Source of the DNA: Pseudomonadota bacterium
GTDB lineage: Bacteria > Chloroflexota > UBA5177
Assembly: GCA_021324655.1 (NCBI GenBank)
Contig: JAJPIP010000039.1
Span: forward strand, 56,454-120,453
DNA: 64,000 nt
Reading direction: 5' to 3'
The notes under the pieces were generated by a model that was not told the DNA's origin, searched no databases, and saw only the letters and a program-made list of their open reading frames with translations. Numbering within the stretch: position 1 is the first letter of the stretch; every line of letters begins with the position of its first letter. Shown here in pieces: positions 44,828 through 53,466 of the stretch. Position numbers and translations under genes: made by a program.

Positions 44828-46816
44828 ATGTCGCGCGTCCTCACCGCCCCCGTCGTCCAGGAACCGGGTAGTCCGGCACGTCAGGCCTCATCCCTCCCCG
44901 CGCTCACGGCGGCCGCGCTTGCCGTCGCCTACGCCCTGCTCTTCGGCTGGCTGAGTCTGCGCGCCTATTGGGGCTTCGAGATGCACGCCCTCGACATGGG
45001 AAACATGGGCCAGGCCGCCTGGAACACCATCCACGGGCATCCATTCGCCTTCACCAACATGTATCCGCTGTACGCCATCGAGGCATGGGGAACAACCACC
45101 CGCCTGTCCTTTCATGTGGAGTATCTCTATCCGCTCATCGCCCTCGTCTATCTGATCTATCCTCACCCGGAGAGCCTGCTCATCCTGCAGACCATCGCGA
45201 TCGCCGCCGGCGCGCTCCCGATCTATCTGTTGGCGCGCGATCTCGTGGGCCGCTGGACGGCCGTCATCCTGGTCGCAGCCTATCTGCTGTTCCCGGCGAC
45301 CGAAGCGCTCAATTTGTATGAATTCCATCCCGTCGCGCTGGCCACTCCCCTGCTGCTCTTCGCCTTTCTCTTCGCCTACCGCCGGCAGTATCTGCTCTTC
45401 GCCCTTGCGGCGCTGGCGGCGATGGGCACCAAGGAGCAGATCGGGCTCATCGTGGCCATGCTCGGCCTATATATCGCCGCCGTCAACCGCGACCGCATCG
45501 TCGGACTGGCGTCGGCGGCCATCGCGGCAGGCTGGTCACTGATCGCCCTGCTGGTGGTGGAGCACCACTTCCGCACGCCGGGCAGCAAGAGCTACCTGCA
45601 CACGCGCTACGGCTACCTGCTGGGTCACAACGGGCATGGCCTTCATGCCGTCCTGCACACCCTCTCCCACAACCCGCTGATCATCTGGCAGAACCTCGCC
45701 GGCTGGCCCAAGGCCGATTTTCTCGTCCACCTCCTGGCGCCACTCGGCTTCCTCTCCATCTTCGGCGCCCCGTTCCTGTTGCTCGGGGCGCCCAGCTTCG
45801 CCATAGACCTCCTGAGCGACGACCCGCACATGTACTCGGCGCTCGGCGACAACTCCGCCGAGCTGATCTCTGTCGCCGTGGTCGCCGCCGTCTTCGGCGC
45901 CTACGTCCTGGTGAAGATGCTCCGGCCCTACCGCCTCGAGTGGGTTCCCGGGGTGCTCCTGCTGGCCGGGATGATCTGGCAGCAGCACGTGGACGGCTTC
46001 ACCCCCCTGGGGCCACGCTTCCAGACGGCCCCCATCGGTCCGCACCAGATGCTGCAGCGGCGGTTCGTCGCCCTCGTTCCCGCCGGGGCGGCCGTGTCCA
46101 CCTCCGACACCCTCGATCCCCACCTCAGCAGCCGGCGCTGGCTGTACCTCTATCCCTTGCTGGGTACCGGAGCGACGCCCGGTGAGGGCCGCCTGGCCCC
46201 GGCCCGCGACATCCTGCTCGATGTCACGAGCCCGGTCTATCCCATCCCGCCCGACCAGCAGTACAGCGCCGCCGTTCAGCAGATCCACCACTCCGGCTGG
46301 GGAATCGTGGCCGCCCGCGACGGCCTCATCCTCATCGCCCGCGGCGCCCATGCCAAACACATCCCGCGCGCCTTCTATAGTTTTCTCCATGCCGGCGGCC
46401 GTCCGCCGCACGCGGTGAGCGGCGCGGCCCACGGTCTCGCCGTCACCGGCTACAGCCGCGCCGCGACCGACCTCGCCAACCACCGCATCCCGTCCTACGC
46501 CTACACCATCGACCTGCGGCCCTCCCGGCACGTCAGCAATCTGCAGCCGGTGCTCTACGAGATGATTGACGGCCGGCTGCACGGCTGCGATCCTTTTCCG
46601 CTCGGCCTCTCCTGGCTCCCCACAAGCCGCTGGACGCCGGGGCACACCTACGCCGTGCGCATGCAGCCCTTCGAGACGCAGTGGAACGGGCCGCCGCGAA
46701 CGATCGACATGGTGCTCTCTCTCCAGCCGGTGCGACGCGAAACCGACCCATGCACAACCTTCTGGTCGCATCGGAGCCGGCTCTGGCCGGTCGGGACGGT
46801 CTGGACCGGGGACTGA
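44828..46816 (+). CDS. DUF2079 multi-span membrane protein (second copy)
   Basis: A 662-residue paralogue of the 21438-23420 protein: HALDMGNMGQAAWNTIHGHP aligns with the first copy's HAFDLGNMDQAVWNTLHG, and both have the HVE-L-P-L-YLIYPHPESLL block and TKEQIGLIVAMLG. About ten helices are followed by a ~230-residue C-terminal extracytoplasmic part. It begins 6 bases after the lipoprotein gene, so the MarR-lipoprotein-DUF2079 run may be one transcript. A GT-C-like transferase role is possible but unproven. Confidence 0.85.
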   Translation: MSRVLTAPVVQEPGSPARQASSLPALTAAALAVAYALLFGWLSLRAYWGFEMHALDMGNMGQAAWNTIHGHPFAFTNMYPLYAIEAWGTTTRLSFHVEYLYPLIALVYLIYPHPESLLILQTIAIAAGALPIYLLARDLVGRWTAVILVAAYLLFPATEALNLYEFHPVALATPLLLFAFLFAYRRQYLLFALAALAAMGTKEQIGLIVAMLGLYIAAVNRDRIVGLASAAIAAGWSLIALLVVEHHFRTPGSKSYLHTRYGYLLGHNGHGLHAVLHTLSHNPLIIWQNLAGWPKADFLVHLLAPLGFLSIFGAPFLLLGAPSFAIDLLSDDPHMYSALGDNSAELISVAVVAAVFGAYVLVKMLRPYRLEWVPGVLLLAGMIWQQHVDGFTPLGPRFQTAPIGPHQMLQRRFVALVPAGAAVSTSDTLDPHLSSRRWLYLYPLLGTGATPGEGRLAPARDILLDVTSPVYPIPPDQQYSAAVQQIHHSGWGIVAARDGLILIARGAHAKHIPRAFYSFLHAGGRPPHAVSGAAHGLAVTGYSRAATDLANHRIPSYAYTIDLRPSRHVSNLQPVLYEMIDGRLHGCDPFPLGLSWLPTSRWTPGHTYAVRMQPFETQWNGPPRTIDMVLSLQPVRRETDPCTTFWSHRSRLWPVGTVWTGD

Positions 46817-46897
46817 GCAGAGAATAGGATCGATGGGAGAGCACCGCGGTTACCGCCCCCGGGCACTGTCACGATTGAGTTGAGCACAAAAGTGCCC

Positions 46898-47608
46898 TCA
46901 GACGACATCCCCCACAATCCGGATGCCGTTGAGCGACATGTGATACAGGAACAACCGATGCATCAGGTCGCCTGGATGCGGCATGCCCTCACCGGCCGCG
47001 GCCACGGGCAGATCGAAAGTCTGCACCGCCGACGCGGGCACGATCACCTGGCGTCCGTGGCGGTTAGTGGCGTCGGCCCACATCCGGATATGCATCGCCA
47101 GCTGGTAGACGCAGAGGTCGGTACAGTCCCCACCGACGAGGTACGTCGTGACGTCCTCGTTATCCTCGAGCCAGGCCGGCAGCCGCGTGGCCACTCCCGC
47201 GCTCAATGCGTTCTTCTCCACCACGTCGAACTCGTTGCTGTACGACAGCGACGACAGCTCGCGCACTGTCTCCGACTCGCGCGTCCCGCGGACGCAGTGC
47301 GGCGGCCACGCCTGGAATTCCGGCGCGTCCTGGTCATGCGTGTCCTGGAGCAGCACAACGCGCTTGACGCCGAGGGCGCGAGCGCGCTCGATAAGAGAGA
47401 CATTCGCCGGCACGATCGATCCCACGCGCTCGCTGGCCAGCGTGCCTTCATGACAGAAGCCGACAATGAGATCCGCAGTGAGAATAGCGGTCCTCGCCGG
47501 ATCGGTCACCAGGTCCGTGAGCGGCACATCCGGCAACGTTTGATACCAACCGTTCAGCCAGGCGAGAAACTCGGCGGTTTCTCCCTCAGTCGGCGCTAGC
47601 GTCTGCAT
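46898..47608 (-). CDS. Cysteine hydrolase (isochorismatase/nicotinamidase-like)
   Basis: A 236-residue amidohydrolase of the isochorismatase-like fold. The catalytic triad fits D45 (AILTADLIVGF), K~131 (FDVVEKNALSA) and C~162 (GGDCTDLCVYQLAM). It resembles nicotinamidase-related proteins that hydrolyse amides, but the substrate is not fixed by sequence. It is cytoplasmic. The ATG at 47608 is used. A strong hairpin lies 40-75 bases upstream. Confidence 0.87.
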   Translation of the reverse strand: MQTLAPTEGETAEFLAWLNGWYQTLPDVPLTDLVTDPARTAILTADLIVGFCHEGTLASERVGSIVPANVSLIERARALGVKRVVLLQDTHDQDAPEFQAWPPHCVRGTRESETVRELSSLSYSNEFDVVEKNALSAGVATRLPAWLEDNEDVTTYLVGGDCTDLCVYQLAMHIRMWADATNRHGRQVIVPASAVQTFDLPVAAAGEGMPHPGDLMHRLFLYHMSLNGIRIVGDVV

Positions 47609-47647
47609 GTGCGATCTCCCGTCTCTGGCACATGATATCGGACATAA

Positions 47648-47683
47648 CGCGCGACGCCGCCGGTGCGCCGGCGGCGTCGCGCG
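47648..47683 (-). terminator. Strong GC hairpin between the kinase and the hydrolase
   Basis: A perfect 16-bp stem (CGCGCGACGCCGCCGG paired) closes a 4-nt loop, about 140 bases after the stop of the APH-like gene and ahead of the hydrolase gene on the same strand. TTATG follows on the minus strand; no true U-tract, so termination may be weak or need a factor. Confidence 0.6.
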
Positions 47684-47821
47684 CTCTCAGGGGGAGATCA
47701 ACCACTCTCGATCTCATGGTAGCGACGCAGGATTTCAGAAGTTTTAGTGCAGTGTTGGATTCCGATTAGAGTGACCGGCGACAGGTCGACGCGCCGGCCA
47801 CGCGAGGCGCCGCCGGCCGAC

Positions 47822-48694
47822 CTATATTCGCCTGCAAGCATCCAGCAGTTCGTGGCCCACTCGAACGCAGCGATTGGCCCACTCAGGGGATCGGTGCACC
47901 ATCGCACCGCTCGCAAATGAGACCGCCATATCCGCGCAGTACAACGAGCGGGACTCGCCGCTCGTGAGTTGGCACAGCCTCTCCCAGATGAAACCGCGAA
48001 CGGTCGTTTTCTCCCAGGCACAGAACAGAATCTCGGTCACGTCCCACGCGCGATCGCCGGTCGTCGTGTTCTCCCAGTCAATGATCGCTGAAATGTGTCC
48101 GTGCTCGGCCAGGATGTTGCTCGGATTCATGTCCTGGTGAACGATGTCCGATGTCCGGCATGCAATCGACCTGCCGCGGCGGGCGATGTCACGGGCGCGC
48201 TGCTGCAAGTGCCGCGCCTCGGGTGACCAATCCCCCATCACTCCAGGGTAGCTGTAATTCCCGTCACCGACCGTGATCCGATCAACGAGCTGTGCCGGCC
48301 ACTCCGACGCTCCGAAACCCTGATCTTTCTGCAATTCCACGAGTGACAGGAGTTCACGGATCTGCCGTGGAGATCCGGGATTCATGGTGCTGCCGGGCAT
48401 GAGGTCCATCACCGCATAGGCTCCGCCGGACACAGTCCCGACCGACCGGTACCGGGGGACGGGTGCACCCAGGCGCGAAAGAAGCTCGCACGTCCGGGCG
48501 GCGGCTCTTTGGGGCTCTGGACTCGACTCTCCCGGGACCCATTTCAGCACCGCCGGGCCCTCGGGGCCATCCACGAGCCAGGCTCCGGAATTGCGCGTGC
48601 CGCCGGAGAGCCGCTCTCCGAGGCGATACGCGCTCCCCGTCTGCGCATTTATGGCGCTCAACACCGCCGTCGCCGATGCCGGGTGTGGTCGCAT
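47822..48694 (-). CDS. Aminoglycoside phosphotransferase-like kinase
   Basis: A 290-residue protein kinase-like phosphotransferase. The nucleotide-binding start RLGERLSGGTRNSGAWLV, the lysine in AVLKWVPG, the catalytic loop VHQDMNPSNIL (HxDxxxxN, ~188-198) and the metal-binding AIIDWENTTTGDRAWDV are all present. The family includes antibiotic kinases, homoserine and choline kinases and many of unknown substrate. There is no direct evidence of resistance. The start is ATG at 48694. Confidence 0.85.
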   Translation of the reverse strand: MRPHPASATAVLSAINAQTGSAYRLGERLSGGTRNSGAWLVDGPEGPAVLKWVPGESSPEPQRAAARTCELLSRLGAPVPRYRSVGTVSGGAYAVMDLMPGSTMNPGSPRQIRELLSLVELQKDQGFGASEWPAQLVDRITVGDGNYSYPGVMGDWSPEARHLQQRARDIARRGRSIACRTSDIVHQDMNPSNILAEHGHISAIIDWENTTTGDRAWDVTEILFCAWEKTTVRGFIWERLCQLTSGESRSLYCADMAVSFASGAMVHRSPEWANRCVRVGHELLDACRRI

Positions 48695-48907
48695 GGCCTA
48701 CACGTCACGCGTTGATCCGAGGTCCACCGCCCCAATCTATCTCAGCCACGGGGACGTCCGCGTCAAGCTCGAGCACCTGCGAAGGTGGTGCGTGAAGAAT
48801 CGCTCGTGGCCGTCCGGAAAGGTTTCAGGAGCGGGCTGACCCAGCCCGACAGAGCGAGTCAGTGAGCACGATAATAGGGAGCAGATAGCTACCGCAAGGA
48901 GGGGACA

Positions 48908-49204
48908 GTGCCGGTCACGTACGTGATGGAATTTGAGAACCTCGATGAGCAGCAGTATCGTGCCGTCCTCCAGCGGCTCGGAGTCGCGGAGCAGGCGGGT
49001 GAGGGCATCCTCCACCACTCGGCAGGACCAACGCAAGATGGGCGCTGGATGGTCGTTGACGTCTGGGAGACGGAGGCAGCATCCGAGGCGCCCTCCTTTT
49101 ATGATCAGATTCTCCCCAACGTCATGGCCGAGATGGGCCTTCCCGCGCCACGCCGGATCGACGCATTCGACGCGCGTGAGGTCCGCAACGTCCGCGCGAC
49201 GTAG
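48908..49204 (+). CDS. Small alpha/beta-barrel-type protein
   Basis: A 98-residue protein: VTYVMEFENLDEQQYRAVL, then WMVVDVWETEAASEAPSFYD and PNVMAEMGLPAP, with the alternating strand/helix pattern of dimeric alpha/beta barrels (ABM-like). GTG 48908 is preceded by AAGGAGGGG. It could bind or oxidise a small aromatic, but no active site is assignable. It is one of several such small proteins in this region. Confidence 0.68.
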   Translation: MPVTYVMEFENLDEQQYRAVLQRLGVAEQAGEGILHHSAGPTQDGRWMVVDVWETEAASEAPSFYDQILPNVMAEMGLPAPRRIDAFDAREVRNVRAT

Positions 49205-49291
49205 ACAACTGGCCGTCGGGCCGCGGGAGACCTACCGTACCACCTGCCCGGACACGCCGAATCGTCCCGGCAACGGGGTCGTGTCCAGAGA

Positions 49292-49723
49292 CTACGCGCT
49301 CTCCGGCGGAGGACCCGGGAGGACACCGAGCTGGGTGAGGAAATCCAGCCTATCCTTCCCTGACCAATGCTCCACGATCTTCCCGCCCTCGATGCGGTGA
49401 ATAGCGACGGCCTTCATCTCCAACTGGTTGCCTGTCGCCGGTGCAATGGGCAGGTCGCCGGCATGCGTTCCCCGCGCGGTGAGTCGCGTTACGACCTTGT
49501 CGCCCTCGGCAAGCATGTCGTCGATCTCGTGATAGCCGGGTGTGGCATCCCAGAAAAGCTTGAACGCTTGTTTGAGGCCTTCTCGGCCCGGCAGAAGGCC
49601 GGGGAACGGGGGGTCGTGGTTGATGTAATCCTCCGCGACCAGCTCATCAATCACGTCCAGGTTGCCCGCATCAATCTCCTGGTAGAACCGACGCATGAGG
49701 CGCTTATTCTCGTCCGAATCCAT
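49292..49723 (-). CDS. SnoaL-like ester cyclase family protein
   Basis: A 143-residue NTF2-like protein. NKRLMRRFYQEIDAGNLDVIDELVAEDYINHDP opens the cone-shaped barrel, followed by GLKQAFKLFWDATPGYHEIDDMLAEGDKVVTRLTARGTH and IVEHWSGKDRLDFLTQLGVLP, the ester cyclase/SnoaL_2 pattern with likely acid/base histidine and aspartate residues. It probably acts on small lipophilic compounds; the substrate is unknown. The start is ATG at 49723. Confidence 0.87.
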   Translation of the reverse strand: MDSDENKRLMRRFYQEIDAGNLDVIDELVAEDYINHDPPFPGLLPGREGLKQAFKLFWDATPGYHEIDDMLAEGDKVVTRLTARGTHAGDLPIAPATGNQLEMKAVAIHRIEGGKIVEHWSGKDRLDFLTQLGVLPGPPPESA

Positions 49724-49841
49724 GGTCGGTGACCCTCCTTATGCGCTCGATACCTCACTCTACTCAACCGACACCGCACGTCGTGATCTCCGTGCTTGTG
49801 TACGAGTGGCGTGTCCAGAAAGGGTCGATGGAGGAGATCGG

Positions 49842-50366
49842 CTACTCGCCGGTCACTCCGTCGATCCGCTCACGGAGAAGATCCGCGTGGCCGATGTGGC
49901 GCGAATACTCCCTGATCATGTGCACGGTAATCCAGCGCAAGGTAACCGGCTCGTTGTCCCAGGGGTAGGCAGCGGTAGCGTCGAGATCGGGGAGAGACGC
50001 AGCATGGCGTTTCGATGCGTCGCACGCTTCCTTCCAGTTCCGCATCACCGTGTCCACAGAGTGGCTATCCAGGTCCGTCCAGGCCCCGTCGCCATCCACC
50101 GGGTTTGCCTGGCCTGAATACAGGCCGAGATGGCTGCCCTGGCCCAGGAGGATCCCCTCCAGCCAGAAGTACTCGACTTCGGTCAGATGCCGCAGGAGAC
50201 CGAGCAGCGTCAGCGGCGAAGGCGGGGACGTCGCGTCCTTCAGCTGCTCCGCCGTCAGGCCGGAGCACTTCCACTCGAGCGTGTCACGCTGTGCATCGAG
50301 AAAGGCGTTCAGCATGGCACGCTCATCGCCATTGAGAGGAACCTCGGTCCGCCTCGCCTCAGTCAC
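49842..50366 (-). CDS. DinB-family (DUF664) protein
   Basis: A 174-residue four-helix bundle. The three metal-ligand histidines are suggested by LGLLRHLTEVEYFWLEG (~residue 60), WITVHMIREYSRHIGHADLLRE (~145-165). Family members are metal-dependent S-transferase-like or stress enzymes, often near small regulators. The start is probably 50366 (ATG or GTG). The substrate is unknown. A second, pentapeptide-linked DinB protein lies at 52542-53285. Confidence 0.88.
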   Translation of the reverse strand: MTEARRTEVPLNGDERAMLNAFLDAQRDTLEWKCSGLTAEQLKDATSPPSPLTLLGLLRHLTEVEYFWLEGILLGQGSHLGLYSGQANPVDGDGAWTDLDSHSVDTVMRNWKEACDASKRHAASLPDLDATAAYPWDNEPVTLRWITVHMIREYSRHIGHADLLRERIDGVTGE

Positions 50367-50446
50367 GCGTTACCTCCGTGCCGGTAATTCCTCGCTCGGG
50401 CACGGCGAGACGTCGCGTGGAGGATCACACGTCCCTCGGGCCCGGC

Positions 50447-50560
50447 ATGGTCAAACGCTACCACGTCCGGCTCGCGCCCGACGAGCACAAATACCCGGTG
50501 CGCGTTACCTCGCGGGGCAAGAGCGCCGCCCGCATGATCACGCGAGCCCGGATCGTCTAG
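50447..50560 (+). pseudogene. N-terminal remnant of an IS630-type transposase
   Basis: A 37-codon open frame (MVKRYHVRLAPDEHKYPVRV, then GKSAARMITRARIV and stop). Intact IS630 transposases begin with the same HTH pattern, VRL-ERA-L-RGKA-AR-LTRARILL, and continue for about 300 residues. Only the first HTH helix block survives here; the stop comes directly before the PadR promoter region. It is debris of an old insertion. Confidence 0.6.
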
Positions 50561-50583
50561 ACGGGGCGTCCTTCGGATTCTGC

Positions 50584-50604
50584 TATGATACTTGCCTTGC
50601 AAGG
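50584..50604 (+). promoter_or_regulatory. PadR promoter with operator palindrome
   Basis: The -10 TATGAT (50584-50589) is followed five bases later by the perfect palindrome CCTTGCAAGG (50595-50604), which covers the expected transcription start. This suits autorepression by the PadR protein encoded just downstream. The -35 is weak. Confidence 0.5.
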
Positions 50605-50628
50605 TACCATGTGTTACCCTATCTCTGC

Positions 50629-50967
50629 ATGCCGGCCGATGGACTTGTCACTCAGATGAGAAAGGGCGCACTCGCGTACTGCGTTCTCGCCTTGCTCTCG
50701 GGCGAGCCACGTTATGGCTTCGAGCTCGTCCAGGTGCTTGGCCAGGTCGACGGCATGCTGACCACGGAAGGCACCATTTACCCGTTACTGTCTCGTCTCC
50801 GGCGAGAAGGCCTGGTGGAGACGGAGTGGCGGGAATCACCGTCCGGCCCCCCTCGGCGCTACTACGCGCTGACGGCGCAGGGAAAGGACGCGCTGGCGAC
50901 CTTTCGGAGCGAGTGGATGACCTTTCGCCAGGCGGTAGACACGCTCTTACAAGGAGGAGCATCATGA
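50629..50967 (+). CDS. PadR-family transcriptional regulator
   Basis: A 112-residue winged-helix regulator: RKGALAYCVLALLSGEPRYGFELVQ, then TTEGTIYPLLSRLRREGLVETEW and RRYYALTAQGKDAL are classical PadR features. ATG 50629 is used; the same frame is open far upstream without similarity. Its stop overlaps the start of the HAAS-domain gene (ATGA), the common PadR-HAAS pairing in which PadR controls a membrane signalling partner. Confidence 0.93.
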   Translation: MPADGLVTQMRKGALAYCVLALLSGEPRYGFELVQVLGQVDGMLTTEGTIYPLLSRLRREGLVETEWRESPSGPPRRYYALTAQGKDALATFRSEWMTFRQAVDTLLQGGAS

Positions 50968-51608
50968 CCGCGCCGCACGCCTCACAGATCATCAATGGGT
51001 ACCTGGCCCGCCTGTCTGACGAGACGAAGGATCTGCCTTCTCGGGAGCGTGGCGAGTTGATCGACGGTGTCCGCGAGCACATCACCGAGGCGCGTGCCGT
51101 CACTCCTGAGGAAACAGATGCTGACCTTCTCAATTTGCTCGACCGCCTGGGAGATCCGGCAGACCTGGCCGAAGAGGAACGTCAGCGGCTGGGGATGGCG
51201 ACTCCCCGACAGGTGAAGCTCGGTGTCCTCGAAATCGGCGCGCTCGTCCTCACACCGCTGGTCTGGCCGGTGGGCGTCATCCTCCTCTGGGCTTCCGACG
51301 CGTGGAGCATCCGCGACAAGCTGATCGGGACGTTGCTGCCGCCGGGTGGCTTGTTTACTTCCGCCACAGCGTTTTTCATTCTGGGCTTGTCGCCTGCTCA
51401 GAGTTGCGTGGTCGTCTCGCGCAACGGCAGCCCGGTCGCGACGCACTGCAGCGGCGGTTTGCCGCCTCTCGCGGGCATAAGCCTGCTCGTCGGGCTGTTC
51501 CTTCTACTGGCCTTGCCGATCCTCACCGGCATCTACATGAGCATCCAATTGCGCCGGCATTCCCGCCGGAAGCAGACGGCGATGGGGAGTATGGCCGCGC
51601 CGGCGTGA
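50964..51608 (+). CDS. HAAS-domain (DUF1700-like) membrane protein
   Basis: A 214-residue protein. The first ~75 residues form the HAAS signalling domain (IINGYLARLSDETKDLPSRER, then LLDRLGDPADLAEEERQRL). Three hydrophobic helices follow (LVLTPLVWPVGVILLWASD, a GLFTSATAFFILGL span and ISLLVGLFLLLALPILTGIY). GGAGGAG precedes the ATG, which overlaps the PadR stop. PadR-HAAS pairs regulate envelope functions or transporters in many bacteria. Confidence 0.87.
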   Translation: MTAPHASQIINGYLARLSDETKDLPSRERGELIDGVREHITEARAVTPEETDADLLNLLDRLGDPADLAEEERQRLGMATPRQVKLGVLEIGALVLTPLVWPVGVILLWASDAWSIRDKLIGTLLPPGGLFTSATAFFILGLSPAQSCVVVSRNGSPVATHCSGGLPPLAGISLLVGLFLLLALPILTGIYMSIQLRRHSRRKQTAMGSMAAPA

Positions 51609-51887
51609 GAACCGATCATGCCGCGCCACAGACGCGCCGATATGAGGTAGATCTGGACCGCGAAGAGGGGAAGAAAGACGGGACCGGCGAGACCGCCGGC
51701 CGCTGCCTGAAGCGAGGAGGGACCTTCCCCATAGGCGGGCAAGGGCGGAGAGGACAAACACCGGCACGCAGCGGCCCAGGTGATCCCGGTCCAGCGCGGG
51801 GCGAACCGCCCAGCAGGCGAGCGAGACGGCGAGAGTGCGAGCGGCGAGGATATCTGCCGCCGACGGAATCGCCACCTGCACCTGCTG
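51533..51887 (-). pseudogene. Possible frameshifted small membrane protein
   Basis: Two minus-strand frames join into one plausible protein: AADILAARTLAVSLACWAV, then RPALDRDHLGRCVPVFVL and SALARLWG in one frame, continuing as EGPSSLQAAAGGLAGPVFL and PLFAVQIYLISARLWRG in the next. The break falls at the G/C run 51727-51730, where a single extra base would restore one frame. The hydrophobic content suggests three membrane helices. It follows the DUF6220 stop by about 14 bases and partly overlaps the HAAS gene antisense. Family unknown. Confidence 0.35.
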
Positions 51888-51900
51888 CCGACCCGTCTTC

Positions 51901-52362
51901 TCACTGAGGGGCGGCGGGCGCCGCCATCCCCTCCGGGGCGGGCCGGCGATTGGCCCATGGGAGATACTGGCGACTCCGAACGGCGAGCATGATCGCGAGG
52001 CCGGTGACGACAAGCGCGTTCACAGCGTGAAGGGCAGCCACCGGTCGCGTCGCGGCGGAGTCATTGAAAAAAGGCAGAAAGAACTGGATCACCATGAAGA
52101 CCAGCAACAGCGCGCTTAGGCCAAGGAGGGGCTGGGGGACGCGCCCCGCCAGCGCGACGAGGACGATCAGGATCGCGAGCAGCCCCATGAGGGTCCCCAG
52201 TGCCGCGTGCGGATCCCAGGCCATCGGCATGACCTTGATGCTCTTGTCAGCGGCGTGAGCGCCTTCCATGGCGCCGTGGCCCGCCAGGTAAAACTGGACC
52301 GGAATCGCCAAAACGAACAGCCAGATCAGAAGCGCCCACATAGCCCGCAATGCCCGTGTCAT
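51901..52362 (-). CDS. DUF6220-like four-helix membrane protein
   Basis: A 153-residue protein with four hydrophobic helices. The first reads WALLIWLFVLAIPVQFYLAG; the loop after it contains WDPHAALGTLMGLLAILI, the DUF6220 hallmark. The C-terminus is Pro/Ala-rich. Function is unknown. Upstream, three 11-bp-phased direct repeats (52411-52443) suggest control by a response regulator of the PhoB/OmpR type. Confidence 0.78.
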   Translation of the reverse strand: MTRALRAMWALLIWLFVLAIPVQFYLAGHGAMEGAHAADKSIKVMPMAWDPHAALGTLMGLLAILIVLVALAGRVPQPLLGLSALLLVFMVIQFFLPFFNDSAATRPVAALHAVNALVVTGLAIMLAVRSRQYLPWANRRPAPEGMAAPAAPQ

Positions 52363-52410
52363 AGCAGAATCTCCTTCAGTCTCGGTGGGTATCGTCAGCG
52401 TAGCGCCGTC

Positions 52411-52443
52411 ACGTTACGATGACGTTACGGTCTCGTTAAGGAG
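52411..52443 (-). promoter_or_regulatory. Three 11-bp phased direct repeats
   Basis: ACGTTACG at 52411 and again at 52422, then TCGTTAAG at 52433: exactly 11 bp apart, one helical turn each. This is the geometry of PhoB/OmpR-family operator repeats. They lie 50-80 bases upstream of the DUF6220 start, where a -35 would be expected. No response regulator is encoded in the window. Confidence 0.55.
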
Positions 52444-52541
52444 TGACCGCGGAGGCAGTCGCACGATCCCGTCATGACGGACAACGTGGCGAGGCCCGGC
52501 TCTCCGCCCGAGCGGCAACCGGATACTGTCGCTGAACCACC

Positions 52542-53285
52542 TCATCGGGCCCCTGCGGCCAGGATATCGAGATCGCGATTGGCATAGCGGCTGTGTTCCC
52601 ACTCCTCGTCGAGGATCACGTGCAGGCACTCCACCACAGAGTGGGGCTCGGTCGGATGCTCTGCAGCGTCCGGGGGAACACAGACCCTTGCCAGCTCCTC
52701 CCTCGTGAGCGCCGCGATGGTCTCCTTTACCGCATCCATCCGCTCGCGCCGCACGGCAAGCACCTCGTCCAGAGATGGGGTCGCGTCGTACGTGAGCCCG
52801 AGACGGGCAGGATCGGTGAGGAAGGACCCGGCCAATCCCCAGGGATGGTACGGACGTGGCATGCCACGAATCATGCGGAAGAGCCAGATGTCGGTGGCCA
52901 GGACAAGATGTCGCAGTGTCTCGACGAAGCTCCAATCGTCGTCGACCCGCTCGAAGAGCAGGACCTCGGGCAACGTCCGAGCGTGGGCGACCGTCGTCCG
53001 CCACACCTCTTCGATCAGCGTCCAGGCGTCGGCCAAGCCTTGCGGGTCGTCGGCCCGTAATTTCACCCGGATAGGGAAGCGGCGATCGAGCTCGGCCTCA
53101 ACCAGGGGAGCCACCTCAACGCCGTTTACCCGGAGCCCGTCAATATATCCGGAGATGTCGGCGTTGTGGAGCCATCCATCGGTGATCCTGGCATCCTCGA
53201 AATTCGGGGAGTGCAGCCGCGCCCGGGAGAAGTCGGCGTCATCGAGCCGCTCCCCCCGGAAATCCTGCCCTGTCGTCGGCGCCAA
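52542..53285 (-). CDS. Pentapeptide/DinB-family protein
   Basis: A 247-residue protein: a short pentapeptide-like N-terminus (GQDFRGERLDDADFSRARLH) followed by a DinB_2 four-helix bundle with WSFVETLRHLVLATDIWL, VECLHVILDEEWEHSRYANRDLD. Histidines in these two blocks probably bind a metal. The start is TTG 53285 with AAGGAG eight bases upstream. The fusion of pentapeptides to DinB recurs in actinobacteria and Chloroflexota, with unknown substrate. Confidence 0.87.
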   Translation of the reverse strand: MAPTTGQDFRGERLDDADFSRARLHSPNFEDARITDGWLHNADISGYIDGLRVNGVEVAPLVEAELDRRFPIRVKLRADDPQGLADAWTLIEEVWRTTVAHARTLPEVLLFERVDDDWSFVETLRHLVLATDIWLFRMIRGMPRPYHPWGLAGSFLTDPARLGLTYDATPSLDEVLAVRRERMDAVKETIAALTREELARVCVPPDAAEHPTEPHSVVECLHVILDEEWEHSRYANRDLDILAAGAR

Positions 53286-53466
53286 TCGAGACGCTCCTTA
53301 TCGAAGGAAAGGTCGAACCTCCCAGAACTATAGGTCGGTCTCCACCTGCCGATCAATGTCCCCAGTGACAGTACTGATGACCGTCCGTGTGGCCGCGTAT
53401 GAATGGGTCACCTCGCTGGTGCATGACGATAGGGACCGCGACCCTGTCGGGATCCTGGTTTGGGCG

